Positions 1 through 9,091 of a stretch of DNA of 64,000 bases are shown one piece after another. The first letter of the stretch is position 1, and each line of letters opens with the position of its first letter. The stretch is from Pannonibacter sp. XCT-53. GTDB lineage: Bacteria > Pseudomonadota > Alphaproteobacteria > Rhizobiales > Stappiaceae. The notes below the pieces were generated by a model. That model saw only the letters and a list, made by a program, of their open reading frames with translations, was not told the DNA's origin and ran no database searches. The position numbers and the translations under genes were made by a program. The stretch lies in assembly GCF_009915765.1 (NCBI RefSeq), contig NZ_JAABLQ010000001.1, positions 62,001 through 126,000 on the forward strand, read 5' to 3'.

Positions 1-209
1 CCTGCGGATGACGGAGCGCCGGCGGCGGGGTCCGGGCCGGCGCTGCCGGCGGCCGCAGCCTCGGCGGCGCGGTGCCGGGCGGCGGCCTCGGCCTTGGCCA
101 GATCCTTCGCCTTCTCCTTCTTCAGGTCGTTGCGCTGCCAGATGTAGAAGGCCACGGCCAGGCCGAACACGAAGGTTGCCTCGATCAGGCCGAAATAGGT
201 CTCAAGCAT
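1..209 (-). CDS. Small membrane protein after crtB (partial at window edge)
   Basis: Sixty-nine codons are visible before the window ends, with no stop. The N-terminus (MLETYFGLIEATFVFGLAVA, then FYIW) is one hydrophobic segment at about residues 7-26, followed by a Lys/Glu-rich stretch and an Ala-rich tail. The start codon overlaps the crtB stop by 8 bases, so it looks translationally coupled as the next cistron of the bch/crt operon. Small membrane proteins are common in photosynthesis clusters, but I do not recognise this one and assign no function. The reading frame is well supported by the overlap; the role is unknown. Confidence 0.6.
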   Translation of the reverse strand, partial: MLETYFGLIEATFVFGLAVAFYIWQRNDLKKEKAKDLAKAEAAARHRAAEAAAAGSAGPDPAAGAPSSA

Positions 210-1506
210 GGCGGCTGCGTCCTGCGGGCAGGGGGGGCCGTTGCCCGCGCCGGGCGTCGATCTGGTGTGCCTGCAGGCGCATCAGGATCTCCAGCACCCG
301 AGCGCCGGATCCCGCCAGTCCTGCGGATCCGGGCTCTGCGGTCGCGGGCGTCTGCCCGGACGTCCCGGTCGCGCGTCCGGCTGGCCGGCTGCCCGGGCGC
401 AGGGCTGCCGCTGCGGCGGCGCTGACCAGGGCGGCGGCAGCAGGGTCGGCGGGAGCCCGCAGCCCTGCCGTCTGCGGCGCGCCGGCAACCGCGCCCGGCA
501 GACCGTCGCCGCTGCGCGAGACGGGCAGACAGGCGCGCAGGATCAGGGAAAGCTTGCCGGCAAGGCTGGTGTGCGCGCGGCTGGAGACGCTGTCATGGCC
601 CTGCGCCGCAACGGCATCGCCGATGGCCTCATAGACCAGAGCAGCGCTGCGGATCGCGGGTCGGCAGGGCGCCGGCAGGGCCGCGATCCCGGCATGACCG
701 AGACGGTAATGCGCGCCCGCCTCGGCCAGCAGCCGTTGCACGACCCGGCCGAGGGCCGGGGAAAACCTTGGCGCCCTGAGCAGGTCGGCCGCATCGACCC
801 CGGCCTCGTCCAGCCAGTCGGCCGGCAGGTACAGCCGCCCGTTGCGGGCGTCCTCGCCCACGTCGCGGGCAATGTTGGTCAGCTGCATGGCAATACCGAG
901 ATCGGCGGCCCGCGCCAGCGCGGCGGCCTCGCCCGTCCCCATCACCAGCGCCATCATCAGGCCGACGCTCGAGGCCACGCAGGTGGCATAGGCCTTCACC
1001 TCGGCAATGCTGCCATAGTGACGCCGGCTGATGTCCATGTCGAACCCGTCGAGCAGGGCGGCCGGCAGCTCCTTCGGAATGGCATGCTGTGCGACCGTGC
1101 GGGCAAAGGCCCGGTCGCAGGCATGGTCCGCCGGGCGGCCGTCGTAGATCAGCTCCAGCCTGAGCCGGAGCTGGTCGAGGGCGTGCCGGTTGGCGCGCGG
1201 ATCGTCGATCAGGTCGTCGGCATGGCGGCAGAAGGCGTAGAGGGCCTGCGCGGCGCTGCGGATGTCGGCCGGCAGCAGGGCGGAGGCCAGATGGAACGAC
1301 CTGGAGCCCTTGCGGATCGCGCCGGCGCAGGCCCTGAGATCGGTGAGGTGTCCGCTGAAGCCGTAGGCCGGACCGTGGCAGACGGGGCGCGGCAGGGCGT
1401 CGCGGCCGCGCGGCAGCGGCCTGCCGCGGCCAGAAGCTGCCCCGGAAGGGGCCCCAGAAGGTGCCCCGGAAGCTGCCCCGGAAGGTACCGATGTCGACAG
1501 GCTCAT
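202..1506 (-). CDS. crtB: Phytoene synthase CrtB
   Basis: Condenses two geranylgeranyl diphosphates to phytoene, the first committed carotenoid step, at the inner face of the membrane. The two Asp-rich prenyl diphosphate motifs are visible: DDLIDD near residues 97-102 and DVGED near 215-219. The start at 1506 is an ATGA overlap with the crtI stop. At 434 aa it is longer than usual (about 300-355): about 45 extra N-terminal residues contain Ala/Pro/Ser/Gly repeats (coded by 12-15 bp near-repeats around 1437-1495), and about 90 low-complexity Ala/Arg/Pro residues follow the catalytic core. The core is intact; the tails are unusual and probably dispensable. Confidence 0.9.
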   Translation of the reverse strand: MSLSTSVPSGAASGAPSGAPSGAASGRGRPLPRGRDALPRPVCHGPAYGFSGHLTDLRACAGAIRKGSRSFHLASALLPADIRSAAQALYAFCRHADDLIDDPRANRHALDQLRLRLELIYDGRPADHACDRAFARTVAQHAIPKELPAALLDGFDMDISRRHYGSIAEVKAYATCVASSVGLMMALVMGTGEAAALARAADLGIAMQLTNIARDVGEDARNGRLYLPADWLDEAGVDAADLLRAPRFSPALGRVVQRLLAEAGAHYRLGHAGIAALPAPCRPAIRSAALVYEAIGDAVAAQGHDSVSSRAHTSLAGKLSLILRACLPVSRSGDGLPGAVAGAPQTAGLRAPADPAAAALVSAAAAAALRPGSRPAGRATGTSGQTPATAEPGSAGLAGSGARVLEILMRLQAHQIDARRGQRPPLPAGRSRHA

Positions 1507-3086
1507 CGCGCGCCTCCCGGGCCAGGGGAGCGGGCGCTCGCCGGCGCGCCCGCAAGGTCTGCCGCGGCCGGCACGAGGTTTGCCACGATCCGCGCCGAAC
1601 ACACCACGCCCGGCAGGCCGGCGCCTGGATGGGTGCCGGCTCCGCACAGGTAGAGATTGTCCAGTTCCTCGCTCTTGTTGTGCGCACGGAACCAGGCGCT
1701 CTGGAACAGCTTCGGCTCGAAGGAGAAGCCGGCCCCTTGCCAGGACAGGAGCCGGTCGCGGAAGTCCACGGGGGTGGCAATCCGCGAGGTCACCACGTGC
1801 CGGCCGAGATCCGGCAGCAGCGTTTCCTCCAGATGGGCGGCGATCCGCGCGCGGTAGCTTTCCGCCAGGTCGGTCCAGTCCTGTCCGCCGGCGAGGTTCG
1901 GCACCGGGCTCAGGACATAGAAGGCATCGCAGCCGGGAGGGGCCACCGAGGGGTCGCTGGCGGAGGGCCGATGCAGGTAGAGGCTGAAATCCTCCGCCAG
2001 CGTCTTGCGACGGAAGATGTCGTCAAGCAGGCTGCGGTAGCGCGGCCCGAACAGCATGGTGTGGTGCCCGACGTCGTCGTAGCGACGGTCGGTGCCGAAG
2101 TACCAGAGGAACAGGCCCATGGAATAGTCGGCGCGACCGATCTTGGCGTCGGTCCAGCGCCGGCGCGGATGGTGCCGCAGCAGCTTGCCATAGGTCGTGG
2201 CCGGGTCGCAGTTGGACACGACCAGATCGGCAGCAACCGTCTCCCCGCCCAGAAGCCGGACGCCCGTTGCCTGCCGGCCCGAGGTGAGAATGGTCTCCAC
2301 CGTCTCGCCGAGCCGGACCCGGCCGCCGCCGCGCTCCACCAGCCGGGCGAGGCCCTGCACCAGCGCGTTGGTTCCGCCCATGACGAAATGGACGCCGTGC
2401 TTGCTCTCCAGATGCGCGATCAGGCAGTAGAACGAGGTGGCCGTGAAGGGATTGCCGCCGATCAGCAGCGGATGGAACGAGAACAGCGTCCGGAGCTTGG
2501 GGTGCCGGAAATGTTTCGCCACCACGTCGTGCACCGAGCGGTAGCCGCCGAGCCGGACCAGCTTGGCCAGCGCCTCGGCGGTGACGCGCAGGCTGTGGAA
2601 GGGCGTTTCAGCGAACTGCAGGAAGGCGACCTCGTAGATGCGCCGGCTCTCCTCCATGAAGCTGCGGTAGCCGGCCACGTCCTCGGGGGAGATCCTGGCA
2701 ATCTCGGCCTCCATGGCCGCCGCGTCGCCGCTGTAGCTGAACCAGGTGCCGTCATCGAAGCGCACCTTGTAGAACGGGTCATTGGGGCGGATGTCGACAT
2801 CGTCGGCCAGGCTGAAGCCGCACTCGGCCCAGACCTGCTCGAACAGCCAGGGCGCGGTGATGATCGTCGGGCCGGCATCAAAGGTGAACCCGTCCTGCCT
2901 GTGCGCATAGGCCCGGCCGCCCGGCGCATCCAGCGGGTCGAAGACGGTGACGCGGTAGCCGCGTGCGCCAAGCAGGGCGCCGGCCGTCAGTCCGCCGACA
3001 CCCGCGCCGATCACCACGGCATGCGGCCTGCGGTCCTCCGTGAGCGGGCTGACACCGGCAGCGGGGAAGATCTGGGCGATGGTCAT
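1503..3086 (-). CDS. crtI: Phytoene desaturase CrtI
   Basis: FAD-dependent desaturase that takes phytoene toward neurosporene or lycopene, membrane associated. The 527-aa protein has the N-terminal dinucleotide motif VVIGAGVGGLTAG near residues 24-36 and the conserved C-terminal CrtI signature LYLCGAGTHPGAGLPGV. Length is normal. The ATG at 3086 overlaps the bchO stop as ATGA, which favours it over upstream in-frame starts that would add a low-complexity leader inside bchO. It sits between bchO and crtB, a typical crtI-crtB pair. The final number of desaturations cannot be read from sequence. Confidence 0.93.
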   Translation of the reverse strand: MTIAQIFPAAGVSPLTEDRRPHAVVIGAGVGGLTAGALLGARGYRVTVFDPLDAPGGRAYAHRQDGFTFDAGPTIITAPWLFEQVWAECGFSLADDVDIRPNDPFYKVRFDDGTWFSYSGDAAAMEAEIARISPEDVAGYRSFMEESRRIYEVAFLQFAETPFHSLRVTAEALAKLVRLGGYRSVHDVVAKHFRHPKLRTLFSFHPLLIGGNPFTATSFYCLIAHLESKHGVHFVMGGTNALVQGLARLVERGGGRVRLGETVETILTSGRQATGVRLLGGETVAADLVVSNCDPATTYGKLLRHHPRRRWTDAKIGRADYSMGLFLWYFGTDRRYDDVGHHTMLFGPRYRSLLDDIFRRKTLAEDFSLYLHRPSASDPSVAPPGCDAFYVLSPVPNLAGGQDWTDLAESYRARIAAHLEETLLPDLGRHVVTSRIATPVDFRDRLLSWQGAGFSFEPKLFQSAWFRAHNKSEELDNLYLCGAGTHPGAGLPGVVCSARIVANLVPAAADLAGAPASARSPGPGGAR

Positions 3087-4009
3087 GCGGCATCCACTCC
3101 CGTCGTCTGCCGCTCCGCCACCGTGTCGCCGATCCAGGCGGCAACGGTTTCGGGGGCGCATTCATGCAGCAGGTGTCCGCCTGTCTCGGTGAGCGTGAGA
3201 CTGCCCTGCCGGACAAGCCCGGCTGCGGTCTGCGAGCTGCTGGCCGGGACCATCGGATCGTCCCGGGCGGCCAGCAGGTCGAGCGGCACAGGCAGCCGCC
3301 GCAACAGCGACGGCAGCCGGCTCAGGTCCCAGGAGGCCATCATGCCAAGCGCGCCGCGCACGTGGCCCCGGCAGCCGAGCAGCAGGCGGTAGAGGGCCTC
3401 GCCCTCCGCGTCGATCGGTGACCCGGTGGCGGCCACCAGATTGCGCCCCAGCGGCGTGGTCGAGGCGAGCAGCGAGAACATCGAGGCCGACAGAGGATTG
3501 GCAAACAGCGCCTTGGCAATCGGCGACAGGACCCGGTTGCCCCGGATCGGCGTCAGCGCGCCATTGACAGAAAAGACGCGCTGGCAGCCGCCCGCCGGAC
3601 TGGCCTCGGCGTGCCGCCGGTCGGGGATCAGCGCCAGTCCGATCACCGCGCCTGCCGAGTGGCCGACGATCAGGTCGGGACGCAGGCCGAGGTGGCCGAG
3701 CAGGGCATTCAGCGCCGTGGTCATGCCCTCGGGCGACAGGTCCATGCTGCCCTCGGGCCAGGTGAAGCCGTGGCAGGGCAGGTCGGGCACGATCAGCCGG
3801 AAGCGGTCGCGCAACTGCGGCACCAGGGTCCGCCAGGAAAAGGAGGCCGCGCCCGTTCCGTGCAGCAGCAGGATCTGCGGCGCGTGGTCCGGGCCGCTCT
3901 GCTGCAGATGCCAGCGATAGCCGCCCGCCCGGACGAACCGGCTTGTCTCGCGCAGCGGCCAGCGCGCGCCGTCGCTTTCCCAGTCGAGCCAGGTCCGGTC
4001 GGAGGTCAT
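3083..4009 (-). CDS. bchO: Magnesium-chelatase-associated alpha/beta hydrolase BchO
   Basis: Member of the BchO family, alpha/beta-hydrolase-fold proteins encoded beside bchI and bchD. The exact role in bacteriochlorophyll synthesis is not settled; it is usually called a putative Mg-chelatase accessory factor. The 308-aa product shows the HGTGAASFSW oxyanion-hole segment at residues 50-59 and a nucleophile elbow GHSAG at 116-120 (Ser118). The start at 4009 forms an ATGA overlap with the bchD stop, and the stop overlaps crtI in the same way, so it is embedded in the operon. Family assignment rests on context plus fold motifs. Confidence 0.87.
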   Translation of the reverse strand: MTSDRTWLDWESDGARWPLRETSRFVRAGGYRWHLQQSGPDHAPQILLLHGTGAASFSWRTLVPQLRDRFRLIVPDLPCHGFTWPEGSMDLSPEGMTTALNALLGHLGLRPDLIVGHSAGAVIGLALIPDRRHAEASPAGGCQRVFSVNGALTPIRGNRVLSPIAKALFANPLSASMFSLLASTTPLGRNLVAATGSPIDAEGEALYRLLLGCRGHVRGALGMMASWDLSRLPSLLRRLPVPLDLLAARDDPMVPASSSQTAAGLVRQGSLTLTETGGHLLHECAPETVAAWIGDTVAERQTTGVDAA

Positions 4010-5979
4010 GATCGCGCCTCCCCGTGCTGATGGGACCTGACCAGGTGCGCATTCACCAGATCGGAGACGATGCGCGTGTCGGCGTGGCGCAGGAAATGCA
4101 GGTCCGCCCCCATGGTCTCGGCCAGCGTGGCAACGGCCTCGCGCGGCCGGCTGCCGATGTCGATGCACAGGCTGTGGAGGTTCTGGCTGCGGTAGCGCGT
4201 CGCGATCGCCACGAGCTGGTCGCCGGCGAGGGCCCGGTCAGGGCTGCCGTCTCGGGCAATGTTGCCACGCCCGTCGGTCAGCAGCACCACCAGCGGCGTG
4301 CTGCCCTGCCGACGCACGGACAGGGCCAGTTCAAGCCCCTTCTCCAGCCCGCAGACGAGCGGCGTCGCGCCGCCGCCCGGCAGGCCGGCGAGCTTGCGTT
4401 TCGCCATCACGAGCGACCGGGTCGGGGCCAGCACCGTTTCGGCGGTCGTGCCCCGGAAGGCTATCATCGCCACTTCGTCCCGGCGCACGTAACAGCGGGC
4501 CAGCAGCTGCTCGATCGCGCCCTTGGTCTCCCCGAGACGCGCCAGCGCCGTCGAGCCGGAGGCATCGACCAGGAAGATCGCGGTGGAGGGGGTCTCGTGC
4601 CGCAGGCTGCGGTAGCGGAAATCGTCGCGGGTGATCAGCGCGGCCGGGGCACGCGACGGCGCCCGGACACCGGTGACGTTCCTCGTTCCGTTCCCGGCGG
4701 CCGGCGCGACGGCTGCGGCGCGGGCGAGCAGCGCCTGCCGGTTGCGCGCACGGATCGGTTGCCAGGGGGCGGCGGCCCGGAGCGTGTCGATCAGGCTCGG
4801 CCGGGCGGAGGGGTAGGGCGGGCTGCGCCGCAGGGCGACAGGGCGGCCCCGCCTTGCGTCCTTGCGCGCCACCCCTGCGGTTCCCGCCTGGCGGGATGCG
4901 GCGGCCCGGCCCGACTGGCGGCCGAAGTCCGGCGGCAGGTCGATCTGTCCGGCCTCGATGGCGGTGACCAGGTCGGCCAGCTGCCCGGTCAGGGCGCTCG
5001 GGTCGTCGGGGGGCTGGCGTGTGTCCTCCGGTCCGGGGGGCGTGTCGGCGCGGGTCGGCTGGTCCGGTGCGGGGGCGTCGTCCGCGCTCTCGTCAGGTAC
5101 CTCGTTCGGGCGCATGGCCTCTTCCGGAAGGCTGTCGTCCCCGGCCGCCTCGCGGGGTGCCGGGGCGAGCCCCAGGCAGAGCCGCAGGGCGGTCAGGGCA
5201 TCGGCCTCGGTGGCCGTGCGGCGCCCGTCGAGAAGCGCAAGGCTGCGGCAGATGACGGTGAGCTGATGCAGCCGGCGCAGCGAGGGCACGCCGGCGGCCA
5301 CCGTGACGGCCGAGAGGAGCCGGAGCAGATCCGTCTCCAGCACGACCTCCTGCAAGGCGGCAGCTCCGGTCGCGGCCGGCAGCCGTTCGGGCGCAGGTGC
5401 GGGAACCAGGGCCGTGCGCCAGGGGATCGCACCGAGGTCGACGGTCAGCCCGAGCCGGTCCGTCAGCGCAGCGGGCGGGCATTCCTCCGGCTCTGCGCCT
5501 TCATCGAGGGCCACCAGCGTGAACCGGCTGGTCGCCCGGGTCGCGCCGGCGCCCAGCCGCGGGTCCGCCGGACAGCTGCCCCGGTCCAGCGTGTCGCCGA
5601 TCAGCGCGGCGGCGGCGGTGTCGAGCCGCTCCGCCATGGGCAGGAGGAGCAGGCCGCCGTCGGCCCGGGCGAGCGGGGAGGGCAGGGCCATGAAACGGCC
5701 GGCGAGCACGGTGGCCTGCAGGTCGAGGGCCGCCGACAGGCTTGCGGTCGAGACCGGCGGCGGCAGGCGGACCTGCGGGGTGCCGGCAGGCAGCAGGCCG
5801 AAGAGATGGGCAAGATAGCTGTCGCGAACGCCGCCGGCGCGGGCCTTCAGCCGCAGGCCGCCGATCAGGGGGCCTGCGAGCCGGAGCACGCGGGCGGCCA
5901 CAAGCGCGTCCTGCCAGGCACCGGCGGCCGGATCGGCTTCGGTGGCCTCGGCACGGAAGCTGTGGCGGACATCATCCAT
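4006..5979 (-). CDS. bchD: Magnesium chelatase subunit D
   Basis: Subunit D of the ATP-dependent Mg-protoporphyrin IX chelatase, the step that commits protoporphyrin to bacteriochlorophyll; it assembles with BchI hexamers and acts with BchH (not in this window). The 657-aa protein has a degenerate AAA-like N-terminal half without Walker A, an acidic/proline-rich linker in the middle, and a C-terminal von Willebrand A domain whose MIDAS starts with DASGS at residues 472-476. The start at 5979 gives an 8-base overlap with bchI and keeps the family-like N-terminus; the longer frame would add 13 residues inside bchI. Confidence 0.93.
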   Translation of the reverse strand: MDDVRHSFRAEATEADPAAGAWQDALVAARVLRLAGPLIGGLRLKARAGGVRDSYLAHLFGLLPAGTPQVRLPPPVSTASLSAALDLQATVLAGRFMALPSPLARADGGLLLLPMAERLDTAAAALIGDTLDRGSCPADPRLGAGATRATSRFTLVALDEGAEPEECPPAALTDRLGLTVDLGAIPWRTALVPAPAPERLPAATGAAALQEVVLETDLLRLLSAVTVAAGVPSLRRLHQLTVICRSLALLDGRRTATEADALTALRLCLGLAPAPREAAGDDSLPEEAMRPNEVPDESADDAPAPDQPTRADTPPGPEDTRQPPDDPSALTGQLADLVTAIEAGQIDLPPDFGRQSGRAAASRQAGTAGVARKDARRGRPVALRRSPPYPSARPSLIDTLRAAAPWQPIRARNRQALLARAAAVAPAAGNGTRNVTGVRAPSRAPAALITRDDFRYRSLRHETPSTAIFLVDASGSTALARLGETKGAIEQLLARCYVRRDEVAMIAFRGTTAETVLAPTRSLVMAKRKLAGLPGGGATPLVCGLEKGLELALSVRRQGSTPLVVLLTDGRGNIARDGSPDRALAGDQLVAIATRYRSQNLHSLCIDIGSRPREAVATLAETMGADLHFLRHADTRIVSDLVNAHLVRSHQHGEARS

Positions 5980-7015
5980 GACCTGCCCCGGCGGCGGCGC
6001 CCACGGCCGCAACGGCACGTTCGATGCGCGGCGCCGTGCCCGTATCGTCGAGCGGATCGCGGCGCAGGCGGTGGCAGAGCACCATCGGCGAGATGTCGGA
6101 CACGTCCTCCCAGGTGACGGCCAGCCGGTCCTCCAGTGCAGCGGCCGCGCGGCAGGCCCGCATCAGCGTCAGCTCGCCGCGCATGCCGTCGATGCCGAGG
6201 CTCATGCAGAGCTGCGACATGCGCGTCAGCACGCTGTCGGGGATCGCGACCTGTCGCAGGATCTTGCGGGCGTGCACCACCTGGCTGCGGACGGCAGCGT
6301 CCTTGGCCGACCAGCGCTTGCAGAAGGCCTCCGGATCCGCCTCGTAGGCATCGCGCCGGCGGATCACGTCGATGCGCTGGTCGAGGTCGGTGAGCGTGCG
6401 GATCTCGACGGCGAGCCCGAACCGGTCGAGAAGCTGCGGCCTGAGGTCGCCCTCTTCAGGGTTGCCGCTGCCGACCAGCGTGAAACGGGCGGCATGACGC
6501 ACGCTCAATCCCTCGCGCTCGACCACGTTCACTCCCGAGGCGGCCGCATCCAGCAGCAGGTCGACCAGATGATCCTCCAGCAGGTTGACCTCGTCGATGT
6601 AGAGGAAGCCGCGGTTCGCGGCCGCCAGCAGGCCGGGCTCGAACTGCTTTTCGCCGGCAACCAGCGCCTTTTCCAGATCGAGGGCGCCGCAGATGCGGTC
6701 CTCGGTGGCCCCCAGGGGCAGGTCGACCATCGGGGTGCGCAGCTTGACGGCCTTCGGCAGTGCCGTGCCGGCCGGCGGGGTGCAGACCGGACAGGCGGCT
6801 TGCGGCTTGGCCGGCTCGCAGTTGAAGCGGCAGCCCGGGCGGACGTCGATCTTGGGCAGCAGTTCCGCGAGCGCGCGCACGGCCGTGGACTTGCCGGTGC
6901 CCCGGTCGCCGAAGATGAGAACGCCGCCGAGCAGGGGCTCGACGGCCGCCATGAGCAAGGCCTTCTTCATGTCCTGCTGGGCAACGATGGCCGTAAAGGG
7001 GAAGGGCTTGGACAT
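5972..7015 (-). CDS. bchI: Magnesium chelatase ATPase subunit I
   Basis: AAA+ motor of the magnesium chelatase. The 347-aa protein has Walker A GDRGTGKST at residues 36-44 and Walker B LYIDEVNLL near 150, followed by the usual sensor and arginine regions. An alternative ATG 12 bases upstream (7027) would add MAVP; neither start has a strong Shine-Dalgarno, and 7015 matches the typical MSKPFPF-type N-terminus. It is the first gene of the bchI-bchD-bchO-crtI-crtB operon. A PpsR/CrtJ-type operator lies directly upstream, implying repression under oxygen or light. Confidence 0.95.
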   Translation of the reverse strand: MSKPFPFTAIVAQQDMKKALLMAAVEPLLGGVLIFGDRGTGKSTAVRALAELLPKIDVRPGCRFNCEPAKPQAACPVCTPPAGTALPKAVKLRTPMVDLPLGATEDRICGALDLEKALVAGEKQFEPGLLAAANRGFLYIDEVNLLEDHLVDLLLDAAASGVNVVEREGLSVRHAARFTLVGSGNPEEGDLRPQLLDRFGLAVEIRTLTDLDQRIDVIRRRDAYEADPEAFCKRWSAKDAAVRSQVVHARKILRQVAIPDSVLTRMSQLCMSLGIDGMRGELTLMRACRAAAALEDRLAVTWEDVSDISPMVLCHRLRRDPLDDTGTAPRIERAVAAVGAAAGAGHG

Positions 7016-7034
7016 GGGGACCGCCATCTGTGAG

Positions 7035-7052
7035 TGTCAATTCAAATTGACA
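7035..7052 (-). promoter_or_regulatory. PpsR/CrtJ-type operator upstream of bchI
   Basis: The sequence TGTCAATTCAAATTGACA is a perfect TGT-N12-ACA dyad, the published consensus of PpsR/CrtJ, the aerobic repressor of photosynthesis genes. It ends 20 bases before the chosen bchI start, where it would overlap the promoter. A second short inverted repeat (GACAG-N5-CTGTC, 7049-7063) lies beside it; PpsR sites often occur in pairs, but this one does not fit TGT-N12-ACA. Confidence 0.75.
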
Positions 7053-7202
7053 GATTTTCTGTCCATTTAGAAGCGAAATCCGCAGGCGGTAAAATGCGGA
7101 TCCGCCGGGTCGACCAGGCCGTTCACAGGGCTCCTGCCCCTTTCCTCCCGGCGTCCTGCCGGGTGCCTCTCAGGCTTCTCCAAGGCCCCTCTCACGCCCT
7201 TC

Positions 7203-7961
7203 TCAGGCCGCCTGGGCCGACAGGAAGGCCTGGAGACGCTCGGTGCGCGGCGCGCGCAGCACCTCGCGCGGGTCGCCTTCCTCGGCGATCACGCCCTGGT
7301 TCAGGAAGATCACCCGGTTGGCCACGTCGCGGGCGAAGTTCATTTCGTGCGTCACCACGATCATGGTGCGGCCTTCCTCCGCCAGGCTGCGCATGACCCG
7401 GAGCACCTCGCCCACCAGCTCGGGATCGAGGGCGCTGGTGGGCTCGTCGAACAGCATCAGGTCCGGCTCCATCGCGAGGGCGCGGGCGATGGCGACGCGC
7501 TGCTGCTCGCCGCCCGACAGGAAGGCCGGGTAGGCCTGCATCCGGTGGCTGACGCCGACCCGGGCGAGATAGTGCTCCGCCCGGTCCGCGGCCTCCGCCT
7601 TCGTCAGGCCAAGCACGCGCATCGGGCCCAGCATGACATTCTCGCGCGCGGTCATGTGGGACCACAGGTTGAACTGCTGGAAGACCATCGTCACGCGGGC
7701 CCGGTAGGCCCGCAGGCGCGCCGCATCGGCCACGATCTGGTCGCCGGCCCGGTCGCGCCGGCAGGCCAGTTCCTCTCCCGCCAGCGCGATCGTGCCTTCG
7801 GTCGGCCGCTCGAGGAAATTGAGGCAGCGCAGGAAGGTGCTCTTGCCCGAACCGGACGACCCAATCATCGAGATCACGTCGCCCTTGTTGGCTTCCAGGC
7901 TGATGCCCTTGAGCACGTCATGCGTGCCGAAGCGCTTGCGGATGTTGGTTGCTTTCAGCAT
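7203..7961 (-). CDS. Polar amino-acid ABC transporter ATP-binding protein
   Basis: ATPase of the HisP/GlnQ/OccP class that powers import of a polar or basic amino acid or derivative. The 252-aa protein carries Walker [10 protein letters not shown] (residues 34-42), a Q-loop region FQQFNLW, signature LSGGEQQR and Walker [13 protein letters not shown]. It is the last gene of the minus-strand operon SBP-permease-permease-deacylase-ATPase and lies 17 bases behind the deacylase stop. The region from here to bchI (7016-7202) holds the bchI promoter and no gene. Confidence 0.92.
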   Translation of the reverse strand: MLKATNIRKRFGTHDVLKGISLEANKGDVISMIGSSGSGKSTFLRCLNFLERPTEGTIALAGEELACRRDRAGDQIVADAARLRAYRARVTMVFQQFNLWSHMTARENVMLGPMRVLGLTKAEAADRAEHYLARVGVSHRMQAYPAFLSGGEQQRVAIARALAMEPDLMLFDEPTSALDPELVGEVLRVMRSLAEEGRTMIVVTHEMNFARDVANRVIFLNQGVIAEEGDPREVLRAPRTERLQAFLSAQAA

Positions 7962-7978
7962 GGCTCTGTCCTTTGCGG

Positions 7979-9091
7979 TTAGGGGCTGAGCAGGGCGCCT
8001 TCACGGAAGGGCGTCGAACCGGCGATCTTGCCGATGCGCTTGCCCGGCTCTGCGATGCGGGTGGCGGGTCTGGCGAAGAACACGCCGGCGGTCGTGGCGC
8101 GGACCGGGGTCACCGCGCCGGTGCCGAGGTCGGTGATCTCGGCGAGCGTCTGGCCGGCGGCAATCTCGTCGCCGAGACTGGCAACGTAGGACAGCAGGCC
8201 GGCGACCGGGGCGATCAGCGCCTCGGATCCGGCCAGCGGGGTCGGTGCGCAGGCCGGAGGCGGCAGGGTCGTCGTGCCCGCGACGGCGCCGGCATGGACC
8301 AGATAGGCAATCAGGGCATCGGCATCTGCGCCGGCCTGGCGGCGGTCCACGTCGACCCGGCCGCGCAGTTCCAGCGTGGTGCTGGCGCAGCCGCAGGGGA
8401 TCGGATGACCGGGAAAGCGCGCCGCAAGGTCGAGCCAGGGCCGCACGAGCGCCTCGTCGAACGGCTCGCCGCCGGACACATCGGCAAGCAGGACTGCCCG
8501 GCAGCCGGTCAGGGCGGCCAGCGGCAGGATCCGCTCCAGCGATGCCGCCTGCGTGTAGAGATGGACGGTCGCCTCGCCATCGCAATGCAGGTCGAGCACC
8601 ACGTCGGCCGGCAGCGCGAGGCGCAGCAGCGTGGCCCGCAGCACGTCGGCCGGGGCGATCGGGGTCCTGTCGGCCAGCGCCTGCAGCAGCGCGGTGCGCA
8701 CGAGGATCATGTTGACGGCCGGATCCGCGCCGAGCCGGCCGGCGAGGCGTTCGGCTGCGGCAGGGGCGAGGTCGGGATAGTCGCGGTTGAAGTTGCGGCC
8801 GTCATAGAGGTCGAAGCGGCCGGTCTGGTCGCCGTGGACGAACTGGGCGAGGCCGATCGGGTTGGCGGCGGGCAGCACCGTGACGCGACCCTTGAGCGCG
8901 CCGCTGCGTTCCAGCCGGGCGAGCCGGTCGGCGACAAGCCGGGCCACCAGCATCCCGGGCGCCTCGTCGGCATGCAGGCCGCCCTGGATGTGGATGTGGG
9001 GCCGCGCGTCCGGGTTGCCGAAGGACAGCAGGGTGAGGCTGTGCTGCGTGCTTGCGCCATACCCCGGGATCGCGAAGGTCATTTCATGCAT
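7979..9091 (-). CDS. AstE/aspartoacylase-family zinc deacylase
   Basis: Zinc carboxypeptidase-fold amidohydrolase of the succinylglutamate desuccinylase/aspartoacylase family, which removes acyl groups from N-acyl amino acids in the cytoplasm. Visible zinc-site pieces are HADE (His40, Glu43) and LDLHCD (His169), with the substrate-site segment NFNRDYP at residues 100-106. The 370-aa form starts at 9091, overlapping the upstream permease stop by 8 bases; a longer start at 9121 lies inside that permease gene. Its place inside an amino-acid importer operon suggests that the imported substrate is N-acylated and is deacylated on entry. DoeB-like, AstE-like and other activities cannot be told apart here. 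Confidence 0.82.
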   Translation of the reverse strand: MHEMTFAIPGYGASTQHSLTLLSFGNPDARPHIHIQGGLHADEAPGMLVARLVADRLARLERSGALKGRVTVLPAANPIGLAQFVHGDQTGRFDLYDGRNFNRDYPDLAPAAAERLAGRLGADPAVNMILVRTALLQALADRTPIAPADVLRATLLRLALPADVVLDLHCDGEATVHLYTQAASLERILPLAALTGCRAVLLADVSGGEPFDEALVRPWLDLAARFPGHPIPCGCASTTLELRGRVDVDRRQAGADADALIAYLVHAGAVAGTTTLPPPACAPTPLAGSEALIAPVAGLLSYVASLGDEIAAGQTLAEITDLGTGAVTPVRATTAGVFFARPATRIAEPGKRIGKIAGSTPFREGALLSP

